Part shown: positions 1-8,881 of the stretch, one piece after another | How the letters are laid out: each line of letters opens with the position of its first letter | Numbering within the stretch: position 1 is the first letter of the stretch | NCBI GenBank assembly: GCA_039812685.1 | Contig: JBDIBB010000031.1 | Location: 1-36,284, forward strand | DNA: 36,284 nt | Direction: 5' to 3' | Source of the DNA: JBDIBB01 sp039812685 | Lineage (GTDB): Bacteria; Acidobacteriota; Vicinamibacteria; Vicinamibacterales; JAFNAJ01 | The notes under the pieces: model-generated | What the model was told of the DNA's origin: nothing | Seen by the model: only the letters and a program-made list of their open reading frames with translations | Databases searched by the model: none | Translations under genes and position numbers: made by a program

Positions 1-19
1 CCCCAAGCCCCAAGCCCCC

Positions 20-616
20 GTGTCCCATCCCGAGCCCCTCGCCCGTCTCATCGAGCACCTGCAGCGCCTGCCCGGCATCGGCGCCAAGAGCGCGCAGCGG
101 CTGGCCTTCCACGTCCTCAAGACCCCGCGCGAGGAGGTGGAGCGGCTCGCCGACGCGCTGCGCGACGTGAAGGATCGCGTCACCTACTGCTCGGTCTGCC
201 ACAACATCACCGATACCGATCCCTGCGCCTTCTGCACCTCCACCGAGCGCGACCGTCGCGTGATCTGCGTGGTGGAGGAGCCGGCCAACGTCGCGGCCAT
301 CGAGAAGACGCGCCACTTCCGGGGCACCTATCACGTGCTGATGGGCTGCCTGTCGCCGCTGCAGGGCATCGGGCCCGACGACCTCAAGATCAAGGGGCTG
401 CTCGAGCGCGTGGGCGCCGGCAACGTGGACGAGGTGGTGATCGCCACCAACCCGACCGTCGAGGGCGAGGCGACGGCCATCTACCTGGCCCGCCTGCTGA
501 AGCCGCTCGGCGTGCGCGTGACCCGCATCGCGATGGGCGTCCCCGTCGGCAGCGACCTCGAGTACGCCGACGAGATCACCATGGGCCGCGCCATGGACGG
601 CCGCCGCGAGATGTAG
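20..616 (+). CDS. recR: Recombination mediator RecR
   Basis: RecR works with RecO and RecF to load RecA on gapped DNA during recombinational repair. The 198-residue product has the full family layout and normal length. An N-terminal helix-hairpin-helix (LPGIGAKSAQRLAFHVL, about residues 17-33) is followed by a C4 zinc finger with Cys57, Cys60, Cys69 and Cys72. A Toprim domain (about 80-175) begins at VICVVEEP and includes TNPTVEGEATA. The start is a GTG 20 bases into the window. RecR usually follows dnaX and a YbaB/EbfC gene, which would lie upstream outside the window. Family identification is essentially certain; the function is inferred from the family. Confidence 0.97.
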   Translation: MSHPEPLARLIEHLQRLPGIGAKSAQRLAFHVLKTPREEVERLADALRDVKDRVTYCSVCHNITDTDPCAFCTSTERDRRVICVVEEPANVAAIEKTRHFRGTYHVLMGCLSPLQGIGPDDLKIKGLLERVGAGNVDEVVIATNPTVEGEATAIYLARLLKPLGVRVTRIAMGVPVGSDLEYADEITMGRAMDGRREM

Positions 617-727
617 TCGTCGCGGGCCGGGACGTCGTGCCCGCGCCGTTCCCCGCTCAAGCTCACCGGCCTCCACGCCGATTCGTCTCGTAATCGTCGA
701 GATCTGAGGCACTTCGCCGGAGGACGT

Positions 728-2785
728 ATGCGTACTCTGTCGTTCTCGCGTCGGCTCCTGTTCACCGGCCTCGTGCTGACCGTCGTCCCGCTCGTGCTGA
801 TCGGGAGCACGGTCGGGTGGCTCAACCGGCGGATGGGCCGGGAGGCCCAGAGGGGCACCGAGACGCTCGCGGCCGCGGACCTCGACCACGTGGCGCATCT
901 CGTCAACACGGCCAGTGCCATCTACCACGACGCGCTGCGCGAGCAGACGCTGATGGCCCTGCGTGTCTTCTCCGACACGGTGCGCCGGGCGGGAGGCGTG
1001 GCGACACTGACGCGGCAGGTCACCTGGCAGGCGACCAACCAGTTCGACAAGACCACGACCGCCGTCACGCTGCCCGCGTTCGCCGCCGGAGGCGTGTGGC
1101 TGGGGCAGGAGGCTGCTCCCGATGCGCGTGTGCCGGTGGTGGACGAGGTCAGCGCGGTGACCGGGACGCGGGCGACGGTCTTCCAGCGGATGAACGCCCG
1201 TGGCGACATGCTGCGCGTCGCCACCAACGTGCTCGCCGGCGGCAGGCGCGCCCTCGGGACCTACGTTCCGGCCCGGGAGCCAGACGGCACGACCAACCCC
1301 GTGGTCTCGGCGGTTCTCCGCCGCGAGACCTACGCCGGCCGGGCCTTCGTGGCCGACGGCTGGTATGTCACGGCCTACGAACCTCTGATCTCCGGCGGCG
1401 AGGTGATCGGCATGCTGTTCGTCGGCCTGCCCGAACGCGAGGCGGAGGCACGCCTCATGCGGGAGATGGACGGCGTGAAGGTGGGTGACACCGGACGGGT
1501 GTTCATCCTGCAGGCGAAGGGCGAGAACGCCGGGAGGGTGGTGCGTCCGGTTGCCGGTGAGGCTGCCGGGGCGAGCCTGATCGACGCCAGGGACGCCGGC
1601 GGCCGGACGTGGGCGCGCGAGATGGTGGAGGGCGCCCTGGCGCTGGGCGATTCGCGAACCGCCAGCACCAGCCTCCGCCTGCGTACCGACGGCGGCGTGC
1701 AGGCCTATGCCGTCACCTACAGCTATTTCGAACCGTGGGACTGGGTGATTGGCGTGGCGGTGCCCGAGGCCGAGCTCTATCGCGCGGCGCACGAGGTGCA
1801 GGCCCTGTCGCAGAGCACGGCGCGATGGCTGGTGGCCATCGGCGTGCTGGCGCTCATCGCAACGGCGCTCACGTGGCAGTTGATGGCCCGCGCCACCCAG
1901 CGTCGCCTGCGGCCCATGGTGGAGCGCCTGAACGCCGCGGCGGGCGAGATTCACGGCGCGGCGGGCAGCGTGGCCGAGACGAGCCAGCACCTGGCGCAGG
2001 GCGCCTCGTCGCAGGCCGCCTCGTCCGACAGCGCCTCCGCGGCGCTGGCACAGGTGTCGGCGATGACGCTGCGCAATGCCACGGCTGCGGGCGAGGCCGC
2101 CACCGTGGCCGCGCGCGGACAGCGGGCCGCCGACGAGGGCGCGTCGGCCATGGACCGGATGGCCGCCGCGATGGGGAGCATCGAGACCGCGGGCCAGAAG
2201 GTCTCGAAGATCGCGCACGCCATCGACGAGCTGTCGTTCCAGACCCAGTTGCTGTCGCTCAACGCGGCCGTCGAGGCGGCGCGTGCCGGCGAACTGGGAC
2301 AGGGGTTCGCGGTGGTGGCCGAGGAGGTGCGCTCGCTGTCGCGGCGCAGCGCCGACGCCGCCAAGGATGCCGGCGCCAACGTCGAGCAGGCCATCCACTG
2401 CACCCGGCAGGGAACGGCGCTCACATCCGAACTGCGGGCGACGCTGATGGGCCTCGTGGATCTGGTGCGCGACCTCGGCGCCGTGATCCATCACATCGCC
2501 GAGGATTCGTCGCAGCAGCGCGCCGGCGTGGATCGGGCCAGCGAGGCCGTCGAGCGGCTGACCTCGATCGGCCACGACACCGCGGCGGCCGCGGAGGAAT
2601 CGGCGGCCGCGGCCCAGCAGCTCTGGGCGCAGTCGGAGTCGCTGTCCAACGCCGCGCGCGAGCTGGTGGCGTTCTTCGACGGGGCGCGGGCCGCGCACGG
2701 CCACCCCGCGGCGGTTGACCGCGGGCGGCAGCGATCCGGTCCGTCCCGCGGCGCGCGCGCCGTCGCTGCCGGCCGGGCTGCGTAG
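728..2785 (+). CDS. Methyl-accepting chemotaxis protein with periplasmic Cache sensor
   Basis: This is a transmembrane chemoreceptor that would signal through CheA/CheW. Residues 10-32 form TM1. A periplasmic sensor of about 330 residues follows; its pattern (GTRATVFQ, GRAFVADGWYVTAYEPL, GDTGRVFIL, FEPWDWVIG) fits a Cache_3-Cache_2 ligand-binding domain. TM2 is at about 366-387. The cytoplasmic coiled coil carries the conserved hairpin tip at about 501-545 (LSFQTQLLSLNAAVEAARAG, then GFAVVAEEVRSLSRRSA). The C-terminal 35 residues are basic and low-complexity and lack a CheR-docking pentapeptide. No other chemotaxis genes are adjacent, so it is an orphan receptor with unknown ligand. A GGAGG at 719-723 supports the ATG start. 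Confidence 0.93.
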   Translation: MRTLSFSRRLLFTGLVLTVVPLVLIGSTVGWLNRRMGREAQRGTETLAAADLDHVAHLVNTASAIYHDALREQTLMALRVFSDTVRRAGGVATLTRQVTWQATNQFDKTTTAVTLPAFAAGGVWLGQEAAPDARVPVVDEVSAVTGTRATVFQRMNARGDMLRVATNVLAGGRRALGTYVPAREPDGTTNPVVSAVLRRETYAGRAFVADGWYVTAYEPLISGGEVIGMLFVGLPEREAEARLMREMDGVKVGDTGRVFILQAKGENAGRVVRPVAGEAAGASLIDARDAGGRTWAREMVEGALALGDSRTASTSLRLRTDGGVQAYAVTYSYFEPWDWVIGVAVPEAELYRAAHEVQALSQSTARWLVAIGVLALIATALTWQLMARATQRRLRPMVERLNAAAGEIHGAAGSVAETSQHLAQGASSQAASSDSASAALAQVSAMTLRNATAAGEAATVAARGQRAADEGASAMDRMAAAMGSIETAGQKVSKIAHAIDELSFQTQLLSLNAAVEAARAGELGQGFAVVAEEVRSLSRRSADAAKDAGANVEQAIHCTRQGTALTSELRATLMGLVDLVRDLGAVIHHIAEDSSQQRAGVDRASEAVERLTSIGHDTAAAAEESAAAAQQLWAQSESLSNAARELVAFFDGARAAHGHPAAVDRGRQRSGPSRGARAVAAGRAA

Positions 2786-2795
2786 CGCGTCGGGT

Positions 2796-2801
2796 GATAA
2801 T
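2796..2801 (+). promoter_or_regulatory. -10 box GATAAT for udp
   Basis: GATAAT ends 7 nt before the ATG at 2809, where transcription would normally begin. No Shine-Dalgarno precedes that ATG and no good -35 is visible. The spacing suggests a leaderless transcript; this is inference from position only. Confidence 0.45.
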
Positions 2802-2808
2802 GCCCGGC

Positions 2809-3582
2809 ATGGCCGATCGCTCCGTCTATCACCTCGCGCTCACCACGTCGATGCTCGAAGGCGCCACCGTGGCGCTGCTTCCCGGCGACCCCGGCCGGGT
2901 GGAGGGCATCGCCCGATCCGCGCCGCTCGCCGGCGCGCGCGAGCTCGCGAACAAGCGCGAGTACCGCACGTGGATCGCACGCGCCGGCGACGCGCCGATC
3001 CTCGTCACCTCGACCGGGATCGGCGGCCCGTCCGCCTCGATTGCCATCGACGAGCTCGCGCAGCTCGGCATCACCACCTTCCTGCGCGTCGGCACCACGG
3101 GAGCGATCCAGCCGCACGTGGAGGTGGGCGACGTCATCGTCACGACCGGCGCCGTGCGGCTCGACGGCGCCTCGGCGCATTACGCGCCCATCGAGTACCC
3201 GGCCGTCGCGCACCACGACGTGGTGTCGGCGCTGGTGGAGGCGGCCGCCGGGGCTCGCGTGACCGTGCGCGTCGGCGTCACCTGCAGCACCGACACGTTC
3301 TACCCGGGCCAGGAACGCTACGATTCGTTCACCGGCTACGTGCCGCGCCGCTTCCAGGGGATCACCGAGGAGTGGCGACGCCTGCACGTGCTGAACTACG
3401 AAATGGAAGCCGCCACCCTGCTGACGATGGCCAGCGCCATGGGGCTGAAGGCCGGCTGCGCCGCGGGCGTCGTCGTCAACCGGACGCGTGGCGAGCACGT
3501 GTCGGCCGACGACCTGCGCCGCGGCGAAGCCAATGCCGTGATCGTGGCCGTGGGCGCGGCGGTGCGGCTGGCCGGAGCGTGA
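2809..3582 (+). CDS. udp: Uridine phosphorylase
   Basis: It cleaves uridine with phosphate to uracil and ribose-1-phosphate in cytosolic pyrimidine salvage. The 257-residue product lines up along its whole length with enterobacterial Udp. It has LLPGDPGRVEGIA near the N-terminus, STGIGGPSASIAIDELAQLG, RVGTTGAIQPHVEVGDV, and the substrate-binding stretch TDTFYPGQERYDSF. It also has the phosphorylase signature NYEMEAATLLTMAS. GTG 2794 and ATG 2800 are in-frame alternatives, but ATG 2809 gives the N-terminus expected of the family (MADRSVYHLALTTSMLEG) and follows a -10 box at the right distance. It starts 23 bp after the chemoreceptor and converges on the next gene. Confidence 0.95.
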   Translation: MADRSVYHLALTTSMLEGATVALLPGDPGRVEGIARSAPLAGARELANKREYRTWIARAGDAPILVTSTGIGGPSASIAIDELAQLGITTFLRVGTTGAIQPHVEVGDVIVTTGAVRLDGASAHYAPIEYPAVAHHDVVSALVEAAAGARVTVRVGVTCSTDTFYPGQERYDSFTGYVPRRFQGITEEWRRLHVLNYEMEAATLLTMASAMGLKAGCAAGVVVNRTRGEHVSADDLRRGEANAVIVAVGAAVRLAGA

Positions 3583-3624
3583 TGCCATGGCGGGGACGCG
3601 GCCACCGGCGCGCGGCCCCGGCGC

Positions 3625-4608
3625 TCATCCACGTCGCGCGAGCAGCACCACGCCGACCGCGCTCCAGGCGAGCACGCGCGCCTTGCGGACGATCGCCATC
3701 GTCACGCCCAGGCCGCTCGCCAGCCCCAGCGCGCGCGTGAGCACCTCGGTCCCTGCCTCGTCCACGCCCAGCCGGAGCGGGACGAACTTGAACGCCACCG
3801 TGATGGCGCGGTTGACCGCCTCGAGCACGAACACCGTGAGCGGCCCGTACCACGTGCCGGTGAGCAGGGCGAGCGTAAGCCAGATTTCGGCGACGCCGAG
3901 CGTGTGGAACGCGGCGTCCAGCGCCAGCACGCGTCCCAGGCGATCGGGGTGGTGCTGGTGGAAGCCGAAGACGTGATCCTCGATCTCGCGCAGCCTGTCG
4001 GGGCGCGCGCGCAGCGCGCGCGGCACGTACCGGGCGAGCCACGTCACCAGCCCGGACAGTGGCCGCCAGCCGCGGGCGAGCACCACGACCCCGGCCGCTA
4101 CCGAGCCGACGGCCGCCGCCATCACCCCCAGGCTGGCCAGTCGCATGGTTCGCGGCAGGTCGAAGGTGAGCAGCAGCGCCGCCGTGCCGGCGACGATGAC
4201 CAGCGCCACGCTCACCGTGTAGAGCAGGTTCTCGATGGCGATGCCCGAGAGCGCGGTGAACAGCGGCACGTGGCGCCTGACGAGGGCGGCCTTCGCCGGC
4301 TCGCTGGCCAGCAGTCCGAGCGGCGTGAGGTTGCCCAGCGCGTCGCCGGCCAGCACCGCCCGGAAGGCGGCGGCCGTCGGGAGCGCCGCCGGGTGGTCGG
4401 TGCACAGCGTCCACGCTTTCGCACGGAGCCAGAGGCGCGCGCCGGCCAGGGCGAGGATGGCGGGGAAGCCGACGCCGACCCGGCCGATGCCGTCGAGGAT
4501 GGGGTCCACGCCCGTCCGGCGCAGCGTGAGGGCGAACAGGGCCAGGCCGGCCGCGCCCCAGAACAGGCTGGTGAGGCTGAAACGGGGGCTGTGGACGGCC
4601 TCGGGCAC
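3625..4608 (-). CDS. Lysylphosphatidylglycerol synthase TM-domain (flippase-like) membrane protein
   Basis: This is a polytopic inner-membrane protein of 327 residues with about seven or eight hydrophobic segments. It belongs to the family of the integral-membrane half of MprF/AglD2-type proteins (UPF0104/LPG_synthase_TM). Supporting features are AAAFRAVLAGDALGNLTPLG in the first third and EAVNRAITVAFKFVPLRLG followed by DEAGTEVL near the end, both typical of this group. Family members flip or help synthesise lipid-linked aminoacyl or glycosyl compounds, and the substrate here is unknown. There is no soluble aminoacyl-transferase domain. The start is GTG 4608; a TACAGT on the minus strand (4622-4617) precedes it by 8 nt, so it may be leaderless. 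It is convergent with udp and divergent from the DUF4203 gene. Confidence 0.8.
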   Translation of the reverse strand: MPEAVHSPRFSLTSLFWGAAGLALFALTLRRTGVDPILDGIGRVGVGFPAILALAGARLWLRAKAWTLCTDHPAALPTAAAFRAVLAGDALGNLTPLGLLASEPAKAALVRRHVPLFTALSGIAIENLLYTVSVALVIVAGTAALLLTFDLPRTMRLASLGVMAAAVGSVAAGVVVLARGWRPLSGLVTWLARYVPRALRARPDRLREIEDHVFGFHQHHPDRLGRVLALDAAFHTLGVAEIWLTLALLTGTWYGPLTVFVLEAVNRAITVAFKFVPLRLGVDEAGTEVLTRALGLASGLGVTMAIVRKARVLAWSAVGVVLLARRG

Positions 4609-4682
4609 GGGGACACACTGTAGCGCACGGTGGAGGGCGGGCGCGCATGGAGTGCGGAGTGCGCCGGCGTCCCCACGCGCAC

Positions 4683-4688
4683 TATAAT
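4683..4688 (+). promoter_or_regulatory. Consensus -10 box TATAAT for the DUF4203 gene
   Basis: This is a perfect TATAAT in otherwise GC-rich DNA, ending 6 nt before the ATG at 4695, with no Shine-Dalgarno. It is the clearest leaderless-type promoter in the window. The -35 region (about 4660-4665, TGCGCC) is poor. Confidence 0.65.
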
Positions 4689-4694
4689 CGCGCG

Positions 4695-5327
4695 ATGCTT
4701 CCGGCCTCTTACCAGGTCCCGGCGGCCCTGCTGTTTCTGGCGGGCGGCGTGCTCGCCTGCTTCCTCGGCTATCGCCTGTTCCGGCTGGTGCTGGCCATCT
4801 ACGGGTTCGTGCTCGGCGCGCTGGTCGCCACCAGCTTCCTCGCCCCGGTGGAGACGTCGTGGACGCTGCTGACGGCGATCATCGGCGGCGTGGCCGGAGC
4901 GGCCATCCTGGTGTTCGCCTATTTCGTCGGCGTCGCCTTCGTCGGGGCGGCCGTCGCGGCGTTGCTCGTCCACGTCATCTGGACGCGGATCGGCGGCGAT
5001 CCCAACCCCCTGGTCGTCGTGCTCGCCTGCGTGCTCGGCGCGCTGGCATCCATGTCGGTGCAGAAGCTCGTGATCGTGCTCGGCACGGCGTACGCCGGGG
5101 CGTGGACCGGGCTGGTTGGCGTGCTGCTGCTGATGGGAAACAAGGCGGCGCAGGCCGCGGCGGCCAAGGGTGACGTGTGGATGGCCTACCCGCTGAACCC
5201 CGCGCCCGACCAGCGCTGGATGCTGTGGGCATGGCTGGCGATCGGCGCCGTCGGCGCCGTGGTGCAGTGGAGCGTCGGCGGCGGCAGCCGGGGTCGAACG
5301 CCGGTGCGGCGCCGGAAGGCGGCGTAG
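4695..5327 (+). CDS. DUF4203/TMEM198-like membrane protein
   Basis: The product is an integral membrane protein of 210 residues. Seven or so hydrophobic segments rich in Gly/Ala/Val run from residue 8 to about 195, followed by a short basic cytoplasmic tail (GRTPVRRRKAA). The pattern LFLAGGVLACFLGYRLFRLVLAIYG near the start and repeated GxxxG-like helices are typical of the DUF4203 (TMEM198-like) family, whose function is not established in bacteria. An upstream in-frame GTG at 4647 exists, but ATG 4695 gives a clean hydrophobic start and sits right after a consensus -10 box. It is divergent from the flippase-like gene with 86 bp between them. Family assignment is moderate. Confidence 0.7.
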   Translation: MLPASYQVPAALLFLAGGVLACFLGYRLFRLVLAIYGFVLGALVATSFLAPVETSWTLLTAIIGGVAGAAILVFAYFVGVAFVGAAVAALLVHVIWTRIGGDPNPLVVVLACVLGALASMSVQKLVIVLGTAYAGAWTGLVGVLLLMGNKAAQAAAAKGDVWMAYPLNPAPDQRWMLWAWLAIGAVGAVVQWSVGGGSRGRTPVRRRKAA

Positions 5328-5424
5328 CGGTGCCGGCCGTGGCTGCCTGCGGCCGCGCACCTCGGGTGGCGGCCCCGCGTGGCCTCATGACACGCTGGCC
5401 GCCACGCGGAAGCCTGTGGCAAAG

Positions 5425-5454
5425 TTGACCGTCCGGGCGTGCCGACAGTATCAT
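5425..5454 (+). promoter_or_regulatory. Sigma70-type promoter upstream of tRNA-Asn
   Basis: TTGACC (5425-5430) and TATCAT (5449-5454) are separated by 18 bp. This is the best -35/-10 pair in the window. It lies about 80 bp upstream of the tRNA and most likely drives it. Confidence 0.6.
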
Positions 5455-5536
5455 CTGCGTCTTGCCCATCGGGCGGCTGCCAGCCCGAGGGCGCTGACCC
5501 GCGCGTTCTCGTGCGGGTAGTCGCCCACGCCGACGT

Positions 5537-5611
5537 TCCTCGGTAGCTCAATGGCAGAGCATCCGGCTGTTAACCGGAGGGTTGCTGGTTCGAGTCCAGC
5601 CCGAGGAGCCA
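5537..5611 (+). tRNA. tRNA-Asn (GTT), integration target
   Basis: This is a complete cloverleaf. The acceptor arm TCCTCGG (5537-5543) pairs with CCGAGGA (5601-5607). The D arm is GCTC/GAGC, and the anticodon stem TCCGG/CCGGA encloses the loop CTGTTAA with anticodon GTT. The T arm GCTGG-TTCGAGT-CCAGC is perfect. The discriminator is G and CCA is encoded. It is the only intact copy here. Its 3' half is repeated twice downstream, so it served as the attachment site for inserted elements and was restored at each insertion. Confidence 0.97.
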
Positions 5612-5615
5612 ATCT
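5567..5615 (+). repeat. attachment-site direct repeat 1 (3' half of tRNA-Asn)
   Basis: This is the 49-bp core from the anticodon loop (CTGTTAACC) through CCA plus AATCT. It is identical to 10399-10447, and its first 47 bp are identical to 25475-25521. It marks the left end of island 1. Confidence 0.9.
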
Positions 5616-5656
5616 TTTCAACAACTTACGGGGACGGCCTTCCTGACAGGTCGGAA

Positions 5657-5680
5657 ACTGTACCCAAAACTGTACCCACC
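5657..5680 (+). repeat. Island-end 12-bp unit pair, left end of island 1
   Basis: ACTGTACCCAAA is followed directly by ACTGTACCCACC, starting 41 bp inside the attachment repeat. The same pair occurs near the right end of island 1 and at both ends of island 2. It is probably a recombinase or directionality-factor arm site; this role is inferred only from position and repetition. Confidence 0.7.
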
Positions 5681-5803
5681 CTCGGTGGGTCGTGGTGCAT
5701 CGCGGTAGTCGGTGGTAGCAGGGACCGAATCGCGTGGGGCAGATAGTCCGGAGCGCGCCGGCGAGGGCTTGAGCGGCCGCTTCAGGGGCCACTCCGCCAT
5801 GCT

Positions 5804-6991
5804 CTAGCGCCCCTTCCGCACTTGCTGGCCCTTGGGCAGGAGCCCCGACTCAGACAGAATCGACCGCATCTTCGGAGTCCGCGTGAGCTCGACGTAGAGT
5901 CCTGGTGCGCAGTGCGTGGGCTCCGAGACCCACCAGAGCATCCACCGGCGCACGTCCGTCTGGGTCATCCGGCCGATCTGCTGGCGGAGGTAGGCGAACC
6001 CGTCGGCGTCCGCGCTCGTCAGGCGGCCACCGAGTGCTGCGATTCGTTGCAAACACCGGCGATGCCGGTCGGCGTCGTCCCCGAACCAGCGGTTGGCAAT
6101 GCGATGGAGGTTGTGCAGGATCGCCGGCGACCAGTCGTTGGGTGGTTTGACGGCGAACAGGAAGTCGACGGCATCCGGGTCCTCGACCTGCCCCCAGAGG
6201 GCCTCCATGTCGTCTCGACCTGGGTCCGGCTTGAAGAACCGCAGGAGCTTCCCTTGGCCGTGCTCGACGGCCATCTGGACCCCGCTGAAAAGATCCTCCT
6301 CCTCGTCGGGAGTTTCCGGCCGGTGCCACTCCAGCAACGGCACCTTCAGATGTGGATCGGCGCCCGCCCACCGAATCAGGTGGACGGCGCGCCCCCGTCT
6401 ACCCCAGATGGCCTGGACCAACGCCCTAGCCAGCGCCCGCTGGATTCGCGGGTCGTCCTGATGTCGGCGAACCCAGCCATAGAGCGGACGATTGCTGCTC
6501 GTACGGGCGAGGTAGTGCGCGAGGCAATCCTCACGGGTGAAGTCGTTGCCGGCCTGCCAGAATCGCTCGAAGAGTTCGGCGCTGTATGTGTCGAGGACGA
6601 TGTCGGGGTCTGCCCGCGCAGCCTCGGCTCCCCATTCCAACAACAAGTCCACGGTATCCCAGCGTCGCTCGCGGAGCGCCAGGTCCAGCGCCGGGCGCTG
6701 GTCGAGGTTCAGTTGGTAACCGTTGCAGAGCAGGAGCCGAAGCAGGTCGCGCTGTCGGGTCTCGATGGCGATGGTCACGGCCGACGCTGAGGACCACGAC
6801 TGCCACATGGGCTCGCGCGGACCCTGGATCGGCCGGCCCGCGGCGATCCAGCGCTCGACGTCGTAGATGCGGCCGCTGTGGCACAGGTCGAGCAAGTCGG
6901 TGATCTCCGCGGGATCCCGAGCGAGTTGTCGGGGACCGGCGGGAGGTGCGGGGTCCGTTCTCGGATCGACCCAGGCGTTTCCGTCGGGCAT
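5804..6991 (-). CDS. Ankyrin-like repeat protein of island 1
   Basis: The product is about 395 residues and soluble, with no signal peptide. Degenerate ankyrin-type helix pairs occupy about residues 29-150: LCHSGRIYDVERWIAAGRPIQ, ETRQRDLLRLLLCNGYQLN, then LDLALRERRWDTVDLLLEWG. The rest is helical and not assigned. ATG 6991 is chosen over ATG 7102 because an AGGGTG lies just before it and the N-terminus (MPDGNAWVDPRTDPAPPAGP) resembles family members I recognise as unnamed island proteins. It follows the broken gene at 7074-8232 by 82 bp on the same strand and was probably its operon partner. Ankyrin repeats bind proteins; the partner is unknown. No enzymatic motif is visible. Confidence 0.75.
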   Translation of the reverse strand: MPDGNAWVDPRTDPAPPAGPRQLARDPAEITDLLDLCHSGRIYDVERWIAAGRPIQGPREPMWQSWSSASAVTIAIETRQRDLLRLLLCNGYQLNLDQRPALDLALRERRWDTVDLLLEWGAEAARADPDIVLDTYSAELFERFWQAGNDFTREDCLAHYLARTSSNRPLYGWVRRHQDDPRIQRALARALVQAIWGRRGRAVHLIRWAGADPHLKVPLLEWHRPETPDEEEDLFSGVQMAVEHGQGKLLRFFKPDPGRDDMEALWGQVEDPDAVDFLFAVKPPNDWSPAILHNLHRIANRWFGDDADRHRRCLQRIAALGGRLTSADADGFAYLRQQIGRMTQTDVRRWMLWWVSEPTHCAPGLYVELTRTPKMRSILSESGLLPKGQQVRKGR

Positions 6992-7073
6992 GTTCACCCT
7001 TGCGTTGCGAATAGTCGCGTCGCCCTTCGGTGGCCGGAAGTTCCTATCCCCCTTCGCCGGGCAACGCCGAGGC

Positions 7074-8232
7074 TCAGTCTGGCCACATTTCGAACCACTC
7101 ATCCCGCTCGCCGTATCCCCCGGTCCAGCCGTAGAAGCCGTGGCTGTCTGGCTCCAGCAGTTTCTGGAAGAACAGCACGTCGACCGGGCGGTGCTCGTCG
7201 AGGTACAACTCCGCCCAGTCGATCCATGCCTGAGCGGTGGGCACCAACTCCGGGCGCGCCTCCCTCATACGCTCCTTGACGGCGGCCAGGAAGGCATCGA
7301 TGGTCTCGCGGCGGCGCCACAACCTGGCGAGCCTCTCGAGCCGCCGGAATCGGGCCCTGTCGATCTCGGCCTTCTTCCGTGCTTCTTCGCGGCGTCGGCT
7401 CTCCTCCTGCTGTTCCAGTTGTCGCCGAGCGGCTACCTCGCGCGCGTGCTTCTTCGCCGCGGCCCCCTCGACCAGCGCGGCGATGACTTCGTTCAGCCGG
7501 CGTTCCAGCGGGAGGTCCTTACGGTCTCCCCATCGCGCCAACCGGCTCGCACTGTTCGGGAGCGTGACCGTCAACTGGCCGTTCGGACGCCACTCAGTTC
7601 GGTCTCCAGGCACCGCCCACCCTTGGTCGCGTTCTTCGGGCGGCGATTCGCCCTCGCCTGGCGCGAGGGTGTGACGCTTGAAGCGCTCCGTGATGGCGAG
7701 CGTGAGCAGCTCGTCCTGCACCTGTATCCGTAGGCCCGACCGTTGGTCGTCGCCTTCGACGATCCGGTGCCCTCGCTGTTCGATGGCGGTGACGAGCGCG
7801 TGCAGGATGCGGCAGACGCGGTCCAGTTGTGGGGGGCTGACCGTGATATTGAAGCAGTCCTTGGCCCCCTTGCTCACCCGCCCTGTGTAGTCAGGCTTGG
7901 CCTTCGCGAGGACCGCCTGTGTCCGACGCACGCTACGGTGGAGGCGCTCCACCGTCTCGGGCACGATGATGCGGTTCTCGGGCTCGAGTTCTGCCGCAAC
8001 CTCAGGGGATGCCTGTTCTGGTGGCGGCGTCGCTGTCTCACGCGGCTGCACGTGGAAGGAGATGATCGGATCTCGGCCGTTGGGGAGCAGGGGCAGGGGA
8101 GGCTGTTTGACCTGGTGGCCGAACTGCCGTCGCGTCCACGACCCTCGACCGGGGGTTGGACGAGACAGTCTCTCCGAGTTTTCAGCTGGGAGTACATGTC
8201 TTCGATTTGTCGGCCGGCGTCTTGACAGGCAT
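7074..8232 (-). pseudogene. DNA-binding-type island protein with deleted helix-turn-helix
   Basis: The long frame encodes a basic protein. It has PTPGRGSWTRRQ plus KQPPLPLLPNGRDP near its start, a middle region (NITVSPPQLDRVCRILHALV), and a long Arg/Glu-rich coiled coil (about AAAKKHAREVAARRQLEQQ onward). It ends near DEWFEMWPD. Proteins of this kind normally begin with a helix-turn-helix just before the PxPGRGYWA element. Here an ATG at 8232 opens a frame MPVKTPADKSKTCTPS that looks like the true N-terminus but stops at once, and the remaining frame resumes near 8185. I infer an internal deletion that removed the helix-turn-helix and shifted the frame. Translation from an internal start cannot be excluded. 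Confidence 0.6.
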
Positions 8233-8356
8233 CTCTGACGTGTCCTTCGACGGCCGATTGTCGATGACATTGAGAGCGTGGGGCGGCGAAGGGGAGCAGG
8301 CGGGAGACGGATGACTGCTGTCGGCGCTCTCCTGGACACAAACACCGACCCGAGAT

Positions 8357-8522
8357 CTAGCAGCCCGTGGCGAAAGTGGCGCTGCATTCGACGGGCGGGG
8401 CATCCCGGCTGGCGGCGTTGCTCCTCCCTCAAATACTGGCCGTATTCTCGGTCGTCGCGCCTGGCCAGCCGGGCGCCGCGCCCGTCTCGGTGCGACGCGG
8501 CACTTCCACCACGGACTGCTAG
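8357..8522. mobile_element. 166-bp palindromic MITE-like element, copy 1
   Basis: The element starts CTAGCAGCCCGTGGCG and ends with the inverted match CTAGCAGTCCGTGGTG. The whole sequence is an imperfect palindrome centred on AATAC-TGGCC-GTATT (about 8433-8447), so either strand could fold into a hairpin of roughly 80 bp. Bases 8357-8505 recur at 36136-36284 with two differences. No protein is encoded. It is probably a non-autonomous element mobilised by a transposase in trans. CTAG at both ends may be a duplicated target site. Confidence 0.75.
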
Positions 8523-8881
8523 AGGCGCCGCGGCGGCCGTAGGTCCATCTGAGGACGCGTCGAACCCGGTTCTGGACGAGCAAGCCGTAGCGCCACCGGC
8601 TGGTCCGTGTCCTTGAGTAGGTCGCGGGTGCCTGACGGGGCTCCGTTTGGCGTGTAAGAGTCAACGTCGGCGACTCCGGGTTTTCCGAGTTGTGCAGATC
8701 GCCCTGTTCCGCTATGCCTCGTCGGATGGCGTGCAGCGTCGTCAGCCGGCCGGGCCGAGCTGGGGGCGTAGGACTGCCGATGGCCATCAGCCGTTGGCGC
8801 AGCCCATAGGCTGGGACTCGCGAAAGAGAGCCGAGTTCTTTGCCAGTGGCACCACCGATCTCCTTGGATTACACTGCGCCT
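8523..8881. other. Gene-free stretch between the palindromic element and the dprA-like gene
   Basis: I see no convincing coding frame, RNA gene or repeat here. The final bases hold the presumed promoter of the dprA-like gene. Confidence 0.5.
8870..8875 (+). promoter_or_regulatory. -10 box TACACT for the dprA-like gene
   Basis: TACACT ends 6 nt before GTG 8882, and a weak -35 (GTGGCA, 8846-8851) lies 18 bp upstream. The spacing matches the leaderless pattern of udp and the DUF4203 gene. Confidence 0.4.
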
